Shown: positions 33,401 through 44,287, numbered from the stretch's first letter. The stretch is DNA of 64,000 bases from Streptomyces sp. NBC_01314 (GCF_041435215.1 NZ_CP108394.1:11160001-11224000), one strand, 5' to 3'. Made by a program: numbers and translations. The notes: generated by a model from the sequence alone, not told the origin.

Positions 33401-34010
33401 ATCAGCTCACGCAGCCGGACCGCGACCCGCCAGGACGGTGCCGTAGGTGCAGCCCTTGCGGAAGGCGAACTCATCCACCCCCAGCACCCGCGGCGCACGG
33501 TCCGGAAACCGCGGGCGCCACGAGCAACCTGAGCAGCCGGGTCCGGCCCGCAGCCATCCGTAGGCGGCGGCACAACCGTGCGGCCGGACGGCCGTCGAGC
33601 TCGATCGCGATCGACCGCAGCCAGCCTGTCAGTCCGGTGCTGGAGCGGCGGCGCCGCTCGGATAGGCCCGCCACCTGCTCGACGAACGTCTTACGGGAAC
33701 AGCTATTCCGGTCACAGAAGTACCGGCGGACCCGCAGCCGGACCATGACCCGACGGGACGCTAACGGCCTTTCGTCCAGAGAGCGTTGGTACATGCCGTG
33801 TATGCGCCTCGCCTGCTTCCGGCAGTCCGGGCACCGGCCCGGCCCGGCAGTAGACACCGCCTCCACCACGAGGACGTCGGAGGAGTCGCTGACGCGTCCC
33901 ACTCGCACATCGATCCCGGGAAACAGCACAGCCTCGACCGCCTTGCTGGACATACTCTGCCGAAACGATCCCTCGCTCACTCCGCTGACCTGGGGATTCA
34001 CGGAACTGCG
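33400..34010 (-). pseudogene. ISL3-family transposase, N-terminal remnant
   Basis: It has the ISL3 N-terminal zinc-finger domain (GRCPDCRKQARRIHGMYQRS, RRYFCDRNSCSRKTFVEQVA) and the start of the DDE domain after a frameshift (RAPRVLGVDEFAFRKGCTYG, TVLAGRGPA). It then breaks off into the TnpB remnant. It is not functional. Confidence 0.78.
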
Positions 34011-34060
34011 CCAGAGCCTCCAATCGCGCCAGCACCGCCCCGCGGGTCAGCCCCCGCCGG

Positions 34061-34290
34061 TCATGTGCTGCGCCAGGCCCCAGCGGTGGCCCCCGTCAGC
34101 CAGCGCAGTAGCACCGCGGTCATCACCCAGTACACCCGCGACTCCGAACTGCGCGGCAAGCGCTCATAGTCGCGCACCAGCCTGCGGTGCAGCAACAAGA
34201 TCCCGTAGGCGCACTCCACGATCCACCGTTTGGCAATCGGCACGAAACCGGTCTGGGCCGGGTTGCGCTCGACGATCTCCACCCTGCAGG
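34061..34290 (-). pseudogene. IS5-type transposase, C-terminal remnant
   Basis: The minus strand reads EIVERNPAQTGFVPIAKRWI, VECAYGILLLHRRLVRDYER and VYWVMTAVLLRWLTGATAGA, the C-terminal catalytic-Glu block of an IS5-group transposase. Nothing of the N-terminal half remains, as it is replaced by the ISL3 piece. Confidence 0.75.
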
Positions 34291-34299
34291 GATACTGCT

Positions 34300-34782
34300 G
34301 TGGTGCTGTTGACGTGGATTGCTGAGGTGGCGGACGAGCCTCTGGTGCTGGAGCCGGCCGACCGGCGGGTGGAGTGGGAGACCAACACCTGGTCGCTGGG
34401 TGCGGCTGACGAGGACAGGAGTTCGTTGTCCGTCGCTGAGGTGGTGGCGGCCTTCGAGCGGACTGCTGCTGCCATCCGGGAACGCATTCGCGATCTGGGC
34501 TTCTCCAGGGTGGCGACGTTCTATGTGTGGCACGACAAGCAGGCAGGACAGCTTCGGTGCTCGACCGGTTCTGTGTCCCCGGATGCGTTGCCGTTCAGCG
34601 GTACCTATGTGGCTTCCGACGACCTCGGTCCGGTCGTCGAGGGATTTCTGGCCGACGGCGAGCCGGGCTTCATCGCCTGGTCGGACTTGGACGAGGTGCA
34701 GAGCCTCTCGGAGAAGACCGAGACCGAGCCGGAGATCATGCCCTTCGGTGTCTGGGGCAGCAGTGTCGGAGCTTCACGCTGA
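34300..34782 (+). CDS. Hypothetical protein, ends trimmed by flanking IS sequences
   Basis: About 160 residues from a GTG at 34300. Readable, compositionally normal protein: EVADEPLVLEPADRRVEWET, LSVAEVVAAFERTAAAIRER, ATFYVWHDKQAGQLRCSTGS, FIAWSDLDEVQSL. I do not recognise the family. The start lies at the edge of an IS5 remnant, and the last residues (SSVGASR) appear to come from the next IS5 element, so both ends are probably not native. Confidence 0.5.
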   Translation: MVLLTWIAEVADEPLVLEPADRRVEWETNTWSLGAADEDRSSLSVAEVVAAFERTAAAIRERIRDLGFSRVATFYVWHDKQAGQLRCSTGSVSPDALPFSGTYVASDDLGPVVEGFLADGEPGFIAWSDLDEVQSLSEKTETEPEIMPFGVWGSSVGASR

Positions 34783-35575
34783 CTGGTCCTGCTTGTCCGC
34801 ACGGACGAGTCGGCGGTGGCAGATGAGGGCTGCGGCTATGCCGGCGAAGGCGAGGAAGTGTTCTGTCTTGCGTTCGTAGCGGCGGTGGAGCCGACGGCAG
34901 CCGGCGAGCCTCAACAACCCATCGGTGGCGGCCGAGCCGCTGCGAGGACTCGATCCCTTTGCGGGCTGTGCGGTGGCGGATGCCCCGCTTGCGGAGCCAT
35001 CGGCGCAGGTGGTCATAGTCGTAGCCCTTGTCGGCGTGCAGCTTCGCCGGGCGGCGGCGACGGGGTCCGCGGGGAGAACGAATGGGCGGGATGCCACGCA
35101 CGAGCGGCTGAAGGCCCTGGCTGTCGTGCATGTTGGCAGCCGAGATGCCCAGCGACAGCGGGAGTCCGTTCCGGTCCGTGATCAGGTGAATTTTCGATCC
35201 CAGCTTGCCGCGGTCGGTCGGATTCGGTCCGGTCAGTGGCCCCCTTTTGCTGCCCGGAGGTTGACGGAGTCGATTGCGCACCGTGACCAGTCGAGCTCGC
35301 CGCGGGCGCCGAGTTCGTCCAGGACGACGCGGTGGAGCCTTGCCCAGACGCGGGCCCGGCTCCACTGAGCAAACCGTCGGTAGACCGTCTGCCAGCTCGG
35401 ACCGAACACTGGTTGGGAGCTGCCGCCAAGTGCAGCCCGAGGTGGCCACGAAGATGATCGCGGCCAGGGCCTCGCGGTCACCGGCCCGCCGTCGGCCACC
35501 ACCCTGCGGACGTATCACCTCCGTTGGTGGCACCACCCGCCGAAACAGCACCAACAACTCGTCCGGTCGTGGTTT
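34774..35575 (-). pseudogene. IS5-family transposase with several frameshifts
   Basis: Pieces in three frames assemble a nearly full transposase: NTKPRPDELLVLFRRVVPPT, AAIIFVATSGCTWRQLP, then PVFGPSWQTVYRRFAQWSRA, LDWSRCAIDSVNLRAAKGG (Asp), then GPNPTDRGKLGSKIHLITDR, KLHADKGYDYDHLRRWLRKR (Asp), then AGCRRLHRRYERKTEHFLAF. One shift could be the programmed frameshift known from IS427/IS1031-group elements, but at least three are needed, so the gene is probably dead. Confidence 0.75.
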
Positions 35576-35631
35576 CGTGTTCTGTTGGCAGCGCGTGGGC
35601 CGGCGGGGTGGGTGGGTGGTTGTGGGTGGGG

Positions 35632-36324
<693 letters not shown>

Positions 36325-36367
36325 GCGGCCTCCATGTGTCGTGCGGCTGGCGCGCGTTCCAGCTCTT

Positions 36368-36393
36368 CAAAAAAACCGTCCAGTTTGTATATT
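36368..36393 (-). promoter_or_regulatory. Autoregulatory element (ARE) in front of the receptor gene
   Basis: The plus strand reads AAAAAAACCGTCCAGTTTGT then AT, matching the ScbR-type consensus AnAwACnnACyGnnCGGTTT in both half sites. It lies about 45-70 bp upstream of the receptor ATG. Confidence 0.7.
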
Positions 36394-36819
36394 ACAACGG
36401 CGGGGGTGCGGGGCGGCCCGTCCGCGTCTGCCGGGCGGAGGGCGGGAGGGTGTCCGGCCGGACCCGGTGCAGGCGGCGCCGGGCGTCTTTGCGGTTCCCC
36501 GGCAGGCGTCCGGCCTTTGCGTGCCCGGTGCCTGCCGGGGGCCGGAAGGTCCGGTGTGTGCTGGCGCCCGTGGCGGGGCCGGAAGGTGCGGAAGGTGGGG
36601 TACGCCGGTGCCCGGCCCCCTCCCGCAGCCGGCGCCGGCTGCGGGAGGGGGCGGTGTGCTGGGGGTGGTTGTTGTGTGCCGGCGCCGGCCGCGGAGGGCG
36701 GGGAGGGTGGTGTGGTGGGGGTGGTTGTTGTGTGCCGGTGTGTGTGGGGGGCTGGGCTGGTGGTGGGGTGGGTTTTGTGGGGTGGGTGGGGGGTGGTGGT
36801 GGGGGTCAGGTGGTGGGGG
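36394..36819. repeat. G/T-biased, repetitive gap between afsA-like and receptor genes, with a 38-bp perfect palindrome
   Basis: No gene. The plus strand is strongly G+T-biased from about 36655 to 36840. The unit gggggtggttgttgtgtgccgg occurs twice, 58 bases apart (about 36661 and 36719). At 36615-36652 is a perfect 38-base palindrome (arms of 19, centre ccggcgccgg) that could act as terminator for the afsA-like gene. Confidence 0.6.
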
Positions 36820-37815
36820 TCAGGTGGTGGGGGGTGCGGGGGTGACGGTGCAGCGGAATACGGGTTTGTTGTCCTGGTGGCCGTTTACCTGGACGGGTGT
36901 GTTGTGGCCGGGTGCTGTGCCGGGGGCGGGGTGTGCCTCGATGATGCAGGGTGTGTCCAGTTCGGCGTAGCGGTGGAAGGTGCTGGTGAGGGTCTGGGGC
37001 AGGAAGGAGCGGCCCAGGACGGTGGCGGTGGCCTGGCGGGCGGCTTCGATGAGGACCATGCCGGGGACGTGGTCGACGGGGTGGTCGAAGAGCACGGGGT
37101 GGCGGCTGTCGACTCTCAGCTGCCAGCGGTGGTTTTCGGTGAGGGGGGACAGGACGACGTCCATGGGGGACATCCGTCCGACGCTCTGCGGTGCGACCGG
37201 GGCGGTGAGGGGGAGTCTGCGGAGGTCGCTGTCGGGTGTGCGGTGGGCGCGGACGCGGCGGTAGACCGCGGGTGAGGTGCAGGAGAAGGAGGCGCCGGCG
37301 TCTGCGACAATCTGGCCGTCGCGCCGGATCACGGCTTCGTAGCGCAGGCCTGCCAGGCTGCGGCCGCGGCGTTTGATCTCCGGGCAGCTGATGTCGAGTT
37401 CCAGGGACGCCGGTGCGCCGCCGACCAGGAGGTGTTCGGGGCGCACGTCGATGGCGAGGTCCCACATCAGGAAGTGGTGGCCGAGCGGGACACCGAATTC
37501 GGCGTGGGCCAGGAGTGCGCCGGCCTGGCGGATGGTCTCGGCCGCGATGAGCGGGTCGTGGCGGCCTTCGGCGGCGGTGAAGAAGCTGTGCCCGCGGGGC
37601 CACTGGGCGCTCACCGTGAAGCGGTCCTGGCCGGTGCGTTCCCAGTCGGTGAGCATGACCTCGGCGACGCTGGCGCGGTGGACGTACTCCTTGGGGACCG
37701 TGGTGGTCAGGGACGGGTAGCGCAGCACGCCCGTCCCTGCCGGTGCCGAGGTGTCCTGAGCGGTGGGCGAAGTGCTGGGTATCGCGCGTTCTGTGCGGAA
37801 CGTGATCGCAGACAT
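36820..37815 (-). CDS. AfsA/ScbA-type gamma-butyrolactone biosynthesis enzyme (A-factor hotdog repeats)
   Basis: 331 residues with the two A-factor hotdog repeats of AfsA/ScbA/BarX. Repeat 1 reads VPKEYVHRASVAEVMLTDWE, DPLIAAETIRQAGALLAHAE and VPLGHHFLMWDLAIDVRPEH; repeat 2 reads RWQLRVDSRHPVLFDHPVDH, VPGMVLIEAARQATATVLGR. The enzyme joins a beta-ketoacyl chain to dihydroxyacetone phosphate, the first step to the butyrolactone signal. ATG 37815 follows AAGGGGAT. An ARE box is in the promoter. It is paired with the receptor gene downstream, and no butenolide reductase is in the window. Confidence 0.93.
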   Translation of the reverse strand: MSAITFRTERAIPSTSPTAQDTSAPAGTGVLRYPSLTTTVPKEYVHRASVAEVMLTDWERTGQDRFTVSAQWPRGHSFFTAAEGRHDPLIAAETIRQAGALLAHAEFGVPLGHHFLMWDLAIDVRPEHLLVGGAPASLELDISCPEIKRRGRSLAGLRYEAVIRRDGQIVADAGASFSCTSPAVYRRVRAHRTPDSDLRRLPLTAPVAPQSVGRMSPMDVVLSPLTENHRWQLRVDSRHPVLFDHPVDHVPGMVLIEAARQATATVLGRSFLPQTLTSTFHRYAELDTPCIIEAHPAPGTAPGHNTPVQVNGHQDNKPVFRCTVTPAPPTT

Positions 37816-37879
37816 GTCTGATCCCCTTGAGCCGCCATGGCGTGCACTGATGAGTGGTGGTCCCTCGAGCAAGCAAGAA

Positions 37880-37902
37880 GATACATACCAACCGGTTTAA
37901 TT
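37880..37902 (-). promoter_or_regulatory. Autoregulatory element (ARE) in front of the afsA-like gene
   Basis: It reads ATACATACCAACCGGTTTAA then TTT, with both half sites of the ScbR-type box around the centre aaccggtt, about 65-90 bp upstream of the start. A gggatctggag-N7-ctccagatccc hairpin follows at 37932-37960. Confidence 0.72.
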
Positions 37903-38334
37903 TCTAGCGGTATCGCTCAGTCCGGACGGGCGGGATCTGGAGGGGGCTGCTCCAGATCCCTTGCCGGTCTTCGCCCGGCCCGCGCGGCCCTGTCCGGCCT
38001 GCGGGTATGGCCCGGCTCGGGGCGCGGGGGCGCCTGCCGGCCGCGCGGGCGTGAAAGAGGGGGTGCGCGGGGTCCGCTGCGGGGCGGCGGGGCCCTGAAC
38101 GCCCTCGTGAGCGCGGTGCGGGCGGGGAGCGGCGGCGGGCGGGCGGGTCCCCGGGCGCACCGCCCGCTGTGGCCCGCGGTGCATCCCGCCGCCCGCCCGT
38201 GCGCCGGGCGGGCGTGTCCGCGAGGGGGCCGGCGGCGGGGGTGTGCGGGCGGCGGCTCCCCGGATGCCGGTGCGGCGCCCGGCCGCCGGCGCCTCCCCGG
38301 CCGGGGGCCTCCCGGGACCCTTTCACCGACCACA
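37903..38334. other. Intergenic stretch between afsA-like gene and the third ARE
   Basis: About 430 bases of very high G+C with one clear hairpin at 37932-37960 (11-base arms). Open frames on all strands are shadows of the G+C bias, without ribosome sites or family similarity. Confidence 0.5.
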
Positions 38335-38361
38335 TAGAGACCGCATATGCGGTTTGTTATG
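38335..38361 (+). promoter_or_regulatory. ARE-like box overlapping a promoter, upstream of second TetR gene
   Basis: A perfect 14-bp palindrome, accgcatatgcggt (38340-38353), runs into TTGTTATGAT. The right half GCGGTTTGTTAT fits an ARE half site and overlaps a TATGAT -10-like hexamer, so binding would block the promoter. The next plus-strand gene is the TetR homologue 420 bases downstream. Confidence 0.6.
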
Positions 38362-38611
38362 ATGGGGGTTGTGGGCCTGGACGGGACCTCCTCGGCCTTC
38401 TACCGGGAGGGGGCCTGGCATGGCACCGGCGAACCCACCACCGGCGGCGGCGCAGCCCGCGCCGGCCGGCGCGGGGCGCGGGGCGCGGCTGCGCGTTCTT
38501 CGCCCGCCCGTCCGCCCCGGGCCCGGGGCGGACGGGCGGGCCGGGTGCGGGCCGCCGGGGCAGAGCCGGCGGCCCGCCCGGCCGGCGACGCCATCACGTG
38601 CGCACCCCCCT

Positions 38612-38668
38612 CACCGGTTCCGTCACCGGTTCCCTCACCAGTCCCGTCACCGGTTCCGTCGCCGGTCC
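38612..38668. repeat. 12-bp tandem repeat (tcaccggttccg) x5 in the leader of the second TetR gene
   Basis: The units tcaccggttccg, tcaccggttccc, tcaccagtcccg, tcaccggttccg, tcgccggtcctt follow each other without gaps. Each contains the ccggt core also found in ARE half sites, so extra low-affinity receptor sites are conceivable. Confidence 0.6.
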
Positions 38669-38783
38669 TTGCCGGGATCCGTGAGGTTCTCATCCGTTCC
38701 CTGGCCGTGGCGCGCACCGAGTACGCCGCTCTGTCCGCCGGCGGGAACGGCCACCCCTTTTTCCGCGACAACGGAGCACCCCG

Positions 38784-39491
38784 ATGGTCAAACAGGAACG
38801 CGCGCTGCGCACGCGCGAGGCACTGATCAAGTCTGCCGCCGTGGTCTTCGACCGGGACGGTTTCAGCGTGGCGTCGCTCACCGTGATCAGCAGTCAGGCC
38901 GGTGTGAGCAACGGGGCGCTGCACTTCCACTTCGCCACCAAGGCCGCCCTGGCGGGCGCTGTGGAGGACGCGGCCGCGCACCGGCTCGGCCGGATCACCC
39001 TGCGGGAGGAGGAGGCGGCAGGCGCCCTGCAGCTGCTGGTGGACGCCACCCACGACCTGGCGCGCGGGCTCCACGACGATGTGGTCCTGCGGACCGGGTT
39101 CGAGCTGAGCGGTGATCATGTCTATGTGGCCAAGCGGGACCTGAGGCACCAGTGGCGTCAGTGGGTCGAGGAAACGCTGCGGCGTGCCGGTGCGCAAGGG
39201 GCCCTGCACGAGACGGTGACACCGGAGGACGCGGTGATCACCCTCGTGGCGGCGACCTCGGGCCTGGAGGTGCTGGGAGCGCGGGATCCCGTATGGCTCT
39301 CGTGCCGGACCCTCACCCGGTTCTGGCAGCTCCTGCTGCCACGGCTGGCCTCCGCGTCGGCGCTCGGGCGGCTCACGGCGCAGGGACACCGCGCCGGCGC
39401 CGCGCGCACTGCCGGGGCCCAGGACCCCGCAAGCGCCCGTGGCGAGGGCCGGGCCACCGGCACCGCCCAGGCCGCGGACCGGACACGCTGA
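38784..39491 (+). CDS. ScbR2/pseudo-receptor-like TetR family regulator
   Basis: 235 residues. The DNA-binding domain is LRTREALIKSAAVVFDRDGF, SVASLTVISSQAGVSNGALH, FHFATKAALAGAVEDAAAHR, clearly in the butyrolactone-receptor group but divergent from the other copy. The ligand domain keeps the Trp-containing helix (LRHQWRQWVEETLRRAGAQG). The last 40 residues are a low-complexity Ala/Arg/Gly tail. Pseudo-receptors often bind end products of the cluster rather than butyrolactones (family knowledge). It probably regulates the adjacent biosynthetic operons. Confidence 0.88.
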   Translation: MVKQERALRTREALIKSAAVVFDRDGFSVASLTVISSQAGVSNGALHFHFATKAALAGAVEDAAAHRLGRITLREEEAAGALQLLVDATHDLARGLHDDVVLRTGFELSGDHVYVAKRDLRHQWRQWVEETLRRAGAQGALHETVTPEDAVITLVAATSGLEVLGARDPVWLSCRTLTRFWQLLLPRLASASALGRLTAQGHRAGAARTAGAQDPASARGEGRATGTAQAADRTR

Positions 39492-39768
39492 CACGCCCGG
39501 CAGACACGGACCGACCGGCCCCGGGAAGTGGAGTTTCTTGCGCAGTGCCCCCGCCCTCCCCCTCCCGCCTTCGCCCCGCTCTCGCCTGCGGTATCGGTTT
39601 CCGGGGGTCTCGTTCTTCGGTTCCTGGGTTCTCCGCTCCGCCGTCCTGGGCGGATGGGGGCGCTGGTCCTCTTGCATGTGGAGGTGTTGGTGTTGCCGTG
39701 TAGCAGCGGAGGTTCGCTGTGAGGCCGGTGCGGGGGCGGGTTGTTGTGGGGTGTTCTGTCCGGTCGGT

Positions 39769-40394
39769 TCAGTGTTTTTCTCCGGCGGGTTCGCGGGTGG
39801 GGTGTCCTGGGGCCGGGCGGGTGTGCGGGTGGTGGTGGGTGCGGCCGGGTGGGGTGGGGCGGGGGGTGGTGTCGTGGGGGGCGGGCGGGGCGGGCAGGTT
39901 GCGTACGACGAGGCGGTGGGCCGGGATCCGGCAGCCGTCGCCGATGGTGACCGGTCCCAGGACGGACGCGCCGGTTCCGATCAGGACCCGGTCGCCGATG
40001 ACCGGGTGGCGGCGGCCGGGGGTGCTGTCGTGCTGCCAGCCTCTCGAGCCGAGGGTGACGCCGTGGTAGAGGGTCACGTCGTCGCCGATGACGGCTGTTT
40101 CGCCGATGACCACGCCGAATCCGTGGTCGATGAAGGCGCGCCGGCCGATACGGGCCCCGGCGTGGATCTCCATGCCGGTCAGCAGGCGTGCCAGCCGGGT
40201 GAGGGCCGCGGCGCTCAGGCGGTGTCCGCGGCGGTGGCGGCGGTGTGCGAGGCGGTGCAGGGCCAGGCCCTGCCAGCCGGCGTGCAGCACTGCCTCGCGT
40301 CTGCCGGAGCAGGACGGGTCGCGCTCGAGGACCGCTTGGAGGTCCTCCCTGATCAGCTTCAGCAGGGTGGGGGTGGTCAGGGAGGCGGGGCGGC

Positions 40395-40398
<4 letters not shown>
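39769..40398 (-). CDS. Serine O-acetyltransferase (CysE-like)
   Basis: 209 residues. N-terminal helices (LIREDLQAVLERDPSC, GWQGLALHRLAHRRHRRGHR) precede a left-handed beta-helix of hexapeptide repeats: GMEIHAGARIGRRAFIDHGF, GVVIGETAVIGDDVTLYHGV, TLGSRGWQHDSTPGRRHPVI. The catalytic His is in DHGFGVV and the second in the LYHGVTLG region. It makes O-acetylserine, the usual co-substrate for PLP fold-II enzymes such as the one three genes upstream. The C-terminal 35 residues are an unusual His/Pro/Arg-rich tail. Last gene of the operon; ATGA overlap with the oxygenase. Confidence 0.88.
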
Positions 40399-41497
<1,099 letters not shown>

Positions 41498-41501
<4 letters not shown>

Positions 41502-42199
41502 GCCGGGTTCCCCTTTCCCTCCGTGAGGGGGGTCGTGCGTGGGTCCTTGCGAAAGGCCAGCGCCAGGTAGGCCAGCCGGTGGCCCCGGTAGGGGAAGTCA
41601 CGGTCGATCACCAGGCGGCCTGTGGGGGTGAGCCCGGCGCCGCCGTACAGGCCGGTGACAATCTCTTCGGTCAGCCACCAGTTGAGCCGGCCGTCGTCCA
41701 GGGGGAGTTCGGTGAGCGTGCCGTCGGGGCTGAGGAAGACACTGACGACCAGGACCCCGCCGGGGCGCAGCAGGCCGGCGCCGTGCGCGGCCCAGGCCTG
41801 CCAGTCGGCGCGCCGCTGGTGGTGCAGACAGCCGTTGTCCACCACGAGGTCCTGTCCGGCGCCGGTGAACTGCAGGAAGTCGCCCTGCCGGAAGCGGACC
41901 CGGCCCCGGGCGGGCGGGGGTGTGTCCCAGACGTCCAGCAGGTCCAGGCCGGTGCCCTCGGCGTCCAGGCGTTCGGTCAGGTCCGTTGTCTGCCGGCCGC
42001 GCCCGCAGCCCACGTCCAGGATTTTCGGGCGCCGTCCGGTGACGTGCGGTGCGTGCTCCAGGGCGAAGCGGGTGATGGCCTCGCTGGTGTGGGCGCCGGT
42101 CCAGGAGTCGCGTCGGCGGCGGTACCAGTGGCCGAAGGAGCCGGCGACGCGACGGCGGTAGGCGGCGTAGCCCGGCGGGCTCTCAGCGGTCGGCGGCAT
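41498..42199 (-). CDS. Class I SAM-dependent methyltransferase
   Basis: 233 residues. Motif I is PKILDVGCGRGRQTTDLTER, the acidic loop end is GTGLDLLDVWD, motif II is RFRQGDFLQFTGAGQDLVVD (followed by NGCLHHQ) and motif III is LLRPGGVLVVSVFL. Start ATG 42199 has GGAGG upstream and lies inside the end of the PLP-enzyme gene (17-base overlap). In the toxoflavin pathway an N-methyltransferase (ToxA) is the tailoring enzyme; this protein could play that role, but substrate cannot be read from sequence. Confidence 0.88.
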
Positions 42200-43325
42200 G
42201 GGCCCATTCCTCCAGGGTTCCTCGGCCTGCGGCGACGGCCACGGCGTGTCCGCCGCGCAGGTCCTCGTCGATGACGCGGGACGCGCTGAGCCAGGCGCCC
42301 GCGGCACTGCTGCAGACGGCGATCTGCTGGGTGCGGCGCAGCCGGTTCATGGCGTCGAGCGCCTGGGGGTAGGGGACGCCGGCGAAGGCGAAGCCGTCCT
42401 CGTAGGGGGCCAGCAGCGGCTGGCGAAGGCCGTGCCCGAGGCCGCCGGTGCCGCTCATGCGGCGGGCGCCGTCCGGTGCGCGGCCGTCGCTGTAGGGGGC
42501 CTCGGCGGGGAAGACGGCCACCACACGGCAGCTGGGCCAGCGCGCCCGCAGCGCCTGTGCGGTGCCGACCAGGGTGCCCGCCGAGCCCACCGAGGCCGCC
42601 AGCACGCCGGGCCGTATCCCGTCCCGGGCGAGCCGGGCGACGATCTCGGCGCCGGTCTGTTCGCGGTGCACGGCGGCCGCTTCGGGCGCGCAGTGCTGCA
42701 GCAGCAGGTGCCGTTCCTCGCGTTCGGCGATACGTACCGCCTCGTCCATCGCCCCGAGGAATCCGGTGCCCTCGGGCGCGTGGGTGACCTGCGCGCCGTA
42801 CCGGCGCAGACAGTCCGTCAGACGCCCGGGCGAGCCGTGGGGCAGGGCCAGGTGCACATCCAGGCCGAGCAGCGCGCACATCTCTGCCAGGGCCAGGGCG
42901 AGGGAGCCGCCGGAGTACTCGGCGAGGCGGACCGCGGGGGTGCCGGCCCGGGCCACCGCCGCGCACAGCAGCGCGTAGGCGGTACGGGCCTTGACGGTGC
43001 CGGTGAGGTTGGCGGCCTCCGCCTTCAGCCATACCGTTCCCCGCCCGCCCCGGCTGGGCACCGCCACCAGCGGCGTGGCGCCCACGGCGGGCCGGATCGA
43101 GGCGAGAGAGGGCAGCAGCCGGTGGGCGGCCCGCTCCAGGGGTGCGAACGCCGCTTCCAGGGCGGCACGGTGGGGGCGCCGCGCCCGCAGCGCCCGCTCG
43201 ATGTCCCGATAACCAGCCGGTCCCGCCGTCCCCAATCCCGCCATCGCCGGTGCCGGTGCGGGCGTCCCGGGTCCTGCCGTTGCCGGCACGGTCGTCCCCG
43301 GCACGGTCGTCGCCGGTGCGTTCAT
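42183..43325 (-). CDS. PLP-dependent fold-type II enzyme (cysteine synthase / threonine synthase-like)
   Basis: 380 residues. After a Thr/Pro/Ala-rich N-terminal 35 residues comes a fold-II core: VGATPLVAVPSRGGRGTVWL, the Schiff-base Lys112 in LTGTVKARTAYALL, the Asn-loop equivalent YSGGSLALALAEMCALLGLD, and the phosphate-binding loop ASVGSAGTLVGTAQAL. With CysE in the same operon it probably uses O-acetylserine for beta-replacement to make a non-proteinogenic amino acid (inference). ATGA overlap with the FGE-like gene. Confidence 0.85.
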   Translation of the reverse strand: MNAPATTVPGTTVPATAGPGTPAPAPAMAGLGTAGPAGYRDIERALRARRPHRAALEAAFAPLERAAHRLLPSLASIRPAVGATPLVAVPSRGGRGTVWLKAEAANLTGTVKARTAYALLCAAVARAGTPAVRLAEYSGGSLALALAEMCALLGLDVHLALPHGSPGRLTDCLRRYGAQVTHAPEGTGFLGAMDEAVRIAEREERHLLLQHCAPEAAAVHREQTGAEIVARLARDGIRPGVLAASVGSAGTLVGTAQALRARWPSCRVVAVFPAEAPYSDGRAPDGARRMSGTGGLGHGLRQPLLAPYEDGFAFAGVPYPQALDAMNRLRRTQQIAVCSSAAGAWLSASRVIDEDLRGGHAVAVAAGRGTLEEWAHAADR

Positions 43326-44287
43326 GAGGGGCGCTCGCTGCTGGCGAGGCGGAAGCCCACGGGATACAGCGGCCCGGGGAAGGGGCCGTGCCGGCGGCGG
43401 GTGCGGGTGAGGTCGCCGAACCGGGCGAAGCTGCCGCCGCGGGCGATGCGGTAGCCGCCCATCGACTCCACCAGGTGATCGGCCACCGGCTCGCCGCCGG
43501 GGTAGGGGGCGTAGTCGTCGGCGGTGAACTCCTCCACGTTGCCTGCCATGTCCAGGGCGCCGCACGGGGCCGCCCCGGCCGGGAACGCGCCGACCGGGGT
43601 GGTGGTGTGCACCCCCGTCTCGCGGGTGTTGCAGGCGCCCGCGTCGAAGCCGCCCTGCCACGGGTAGGGGCGGCCGTCGGGGCCCTTGGCGGCGTACTCC
43701 CATTCCGCCTCGGCGGGCAGCCGCCAGGGGTGGCCGGTGCGCTTGGACAGCCAGCGCGCGTAGTGGTCGGCGTGCTCGGCGCGGATCCCGGCGACGGGAT
43801 GGTTGGAGCGCTCCCACGGGTAGGCGCCCAGGTACCAGGTGGTGGGGCGCTGCTTGAGGCCGGTGGCGGCGAGGAACGTGCGCCACTCGCCGTTGGTCAC
43901 CGGGTAGCGGGCGATGAAGAAGTCACTGAGCTGCACGGTGTGTTCGGGGCTCTCCTTGGCGATCCAGGACTCCTGCACCCCCTTGCCGGCCCAGGACCGG
44001 GTGACGTGGGCGACCTCCCCGGCCGGCAGCCCGATGAGGACCGTCGCGCCCGGCACGAAGCACATCGCGGGGACGGGGGTGATACGCGGGTCTCCCAGCA
44101 GGGCCAGCATGCCTCCGGCGGCCAGCCGTTCGGCCGTCGCCAGCGCGGGGTCCTCGACGGCCGCGGCCAGTTGCTGCCGGTCGGCCGGGGCGCCCCGGGC
44201 ACCGGGGCGGGGGTGGAGGAGGGCGGGGTCGGCGAGGTCGGCGTGCTCGGCGAAGTGCGGGCAGGACGCGACGTCTTCGAGGTTCAT
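43322..44287 (-). CDS. SUMF1/FGE-sulfatase-domain protein (ToxD-like), lacking active-site cysteines
   Basis: 321 residues. Recognisable FGE-sulfatase domain: [93 protein letters not shown] and the closing GFRLASS. True formylglycine-generating enzymes have a Cys pair after RGGS; here that segment ([20 protein letters not shown]) has none, so a different chemistry is expected. A SUMF1-like protein, as I recall, belongs to the toxoflavin gene set. ATGA overlaps with RibA and the PLP gene. Confidence 0.85.
   Translation of the reverse strand: MNLEDVASCPHFAEHADLADPALLHPRPGARGAPADRQQLAAAVEDPALATAERLAAGGMLALLGDPRITPVPAMCFVPGATVLIGLPAGEVAHVTRSWAGKGVQESWIAKESPEHTVQLSDFFIARYPVTNGEWRTFLAATGLKQRPTTWYLGAYPWERSNHPVAGIRAEHADHYARWLSKRTGHPWRLPAEAEWEYAAKGPDGRPYPWQGGFDAGACNTRETGVHTTTPVGAFPAGAAPCGALDMAGNVEEFTADDYAPYPGGEPVADHLVESMGGYRIARGGSFARFGDLTRTRRRHGPFPGPLYPVGFRLASSERPS

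Noticed and set aside
38347..38826. Plus-strand open frame of 159 codons after the third ARE
   Set aside because: Starts inside the operator/promoter, is Arg/Ala/Gly-rich with satellite-derived PSPVPSPV, lacks a ribosome site and overlaps the TetR start; treated as leader.
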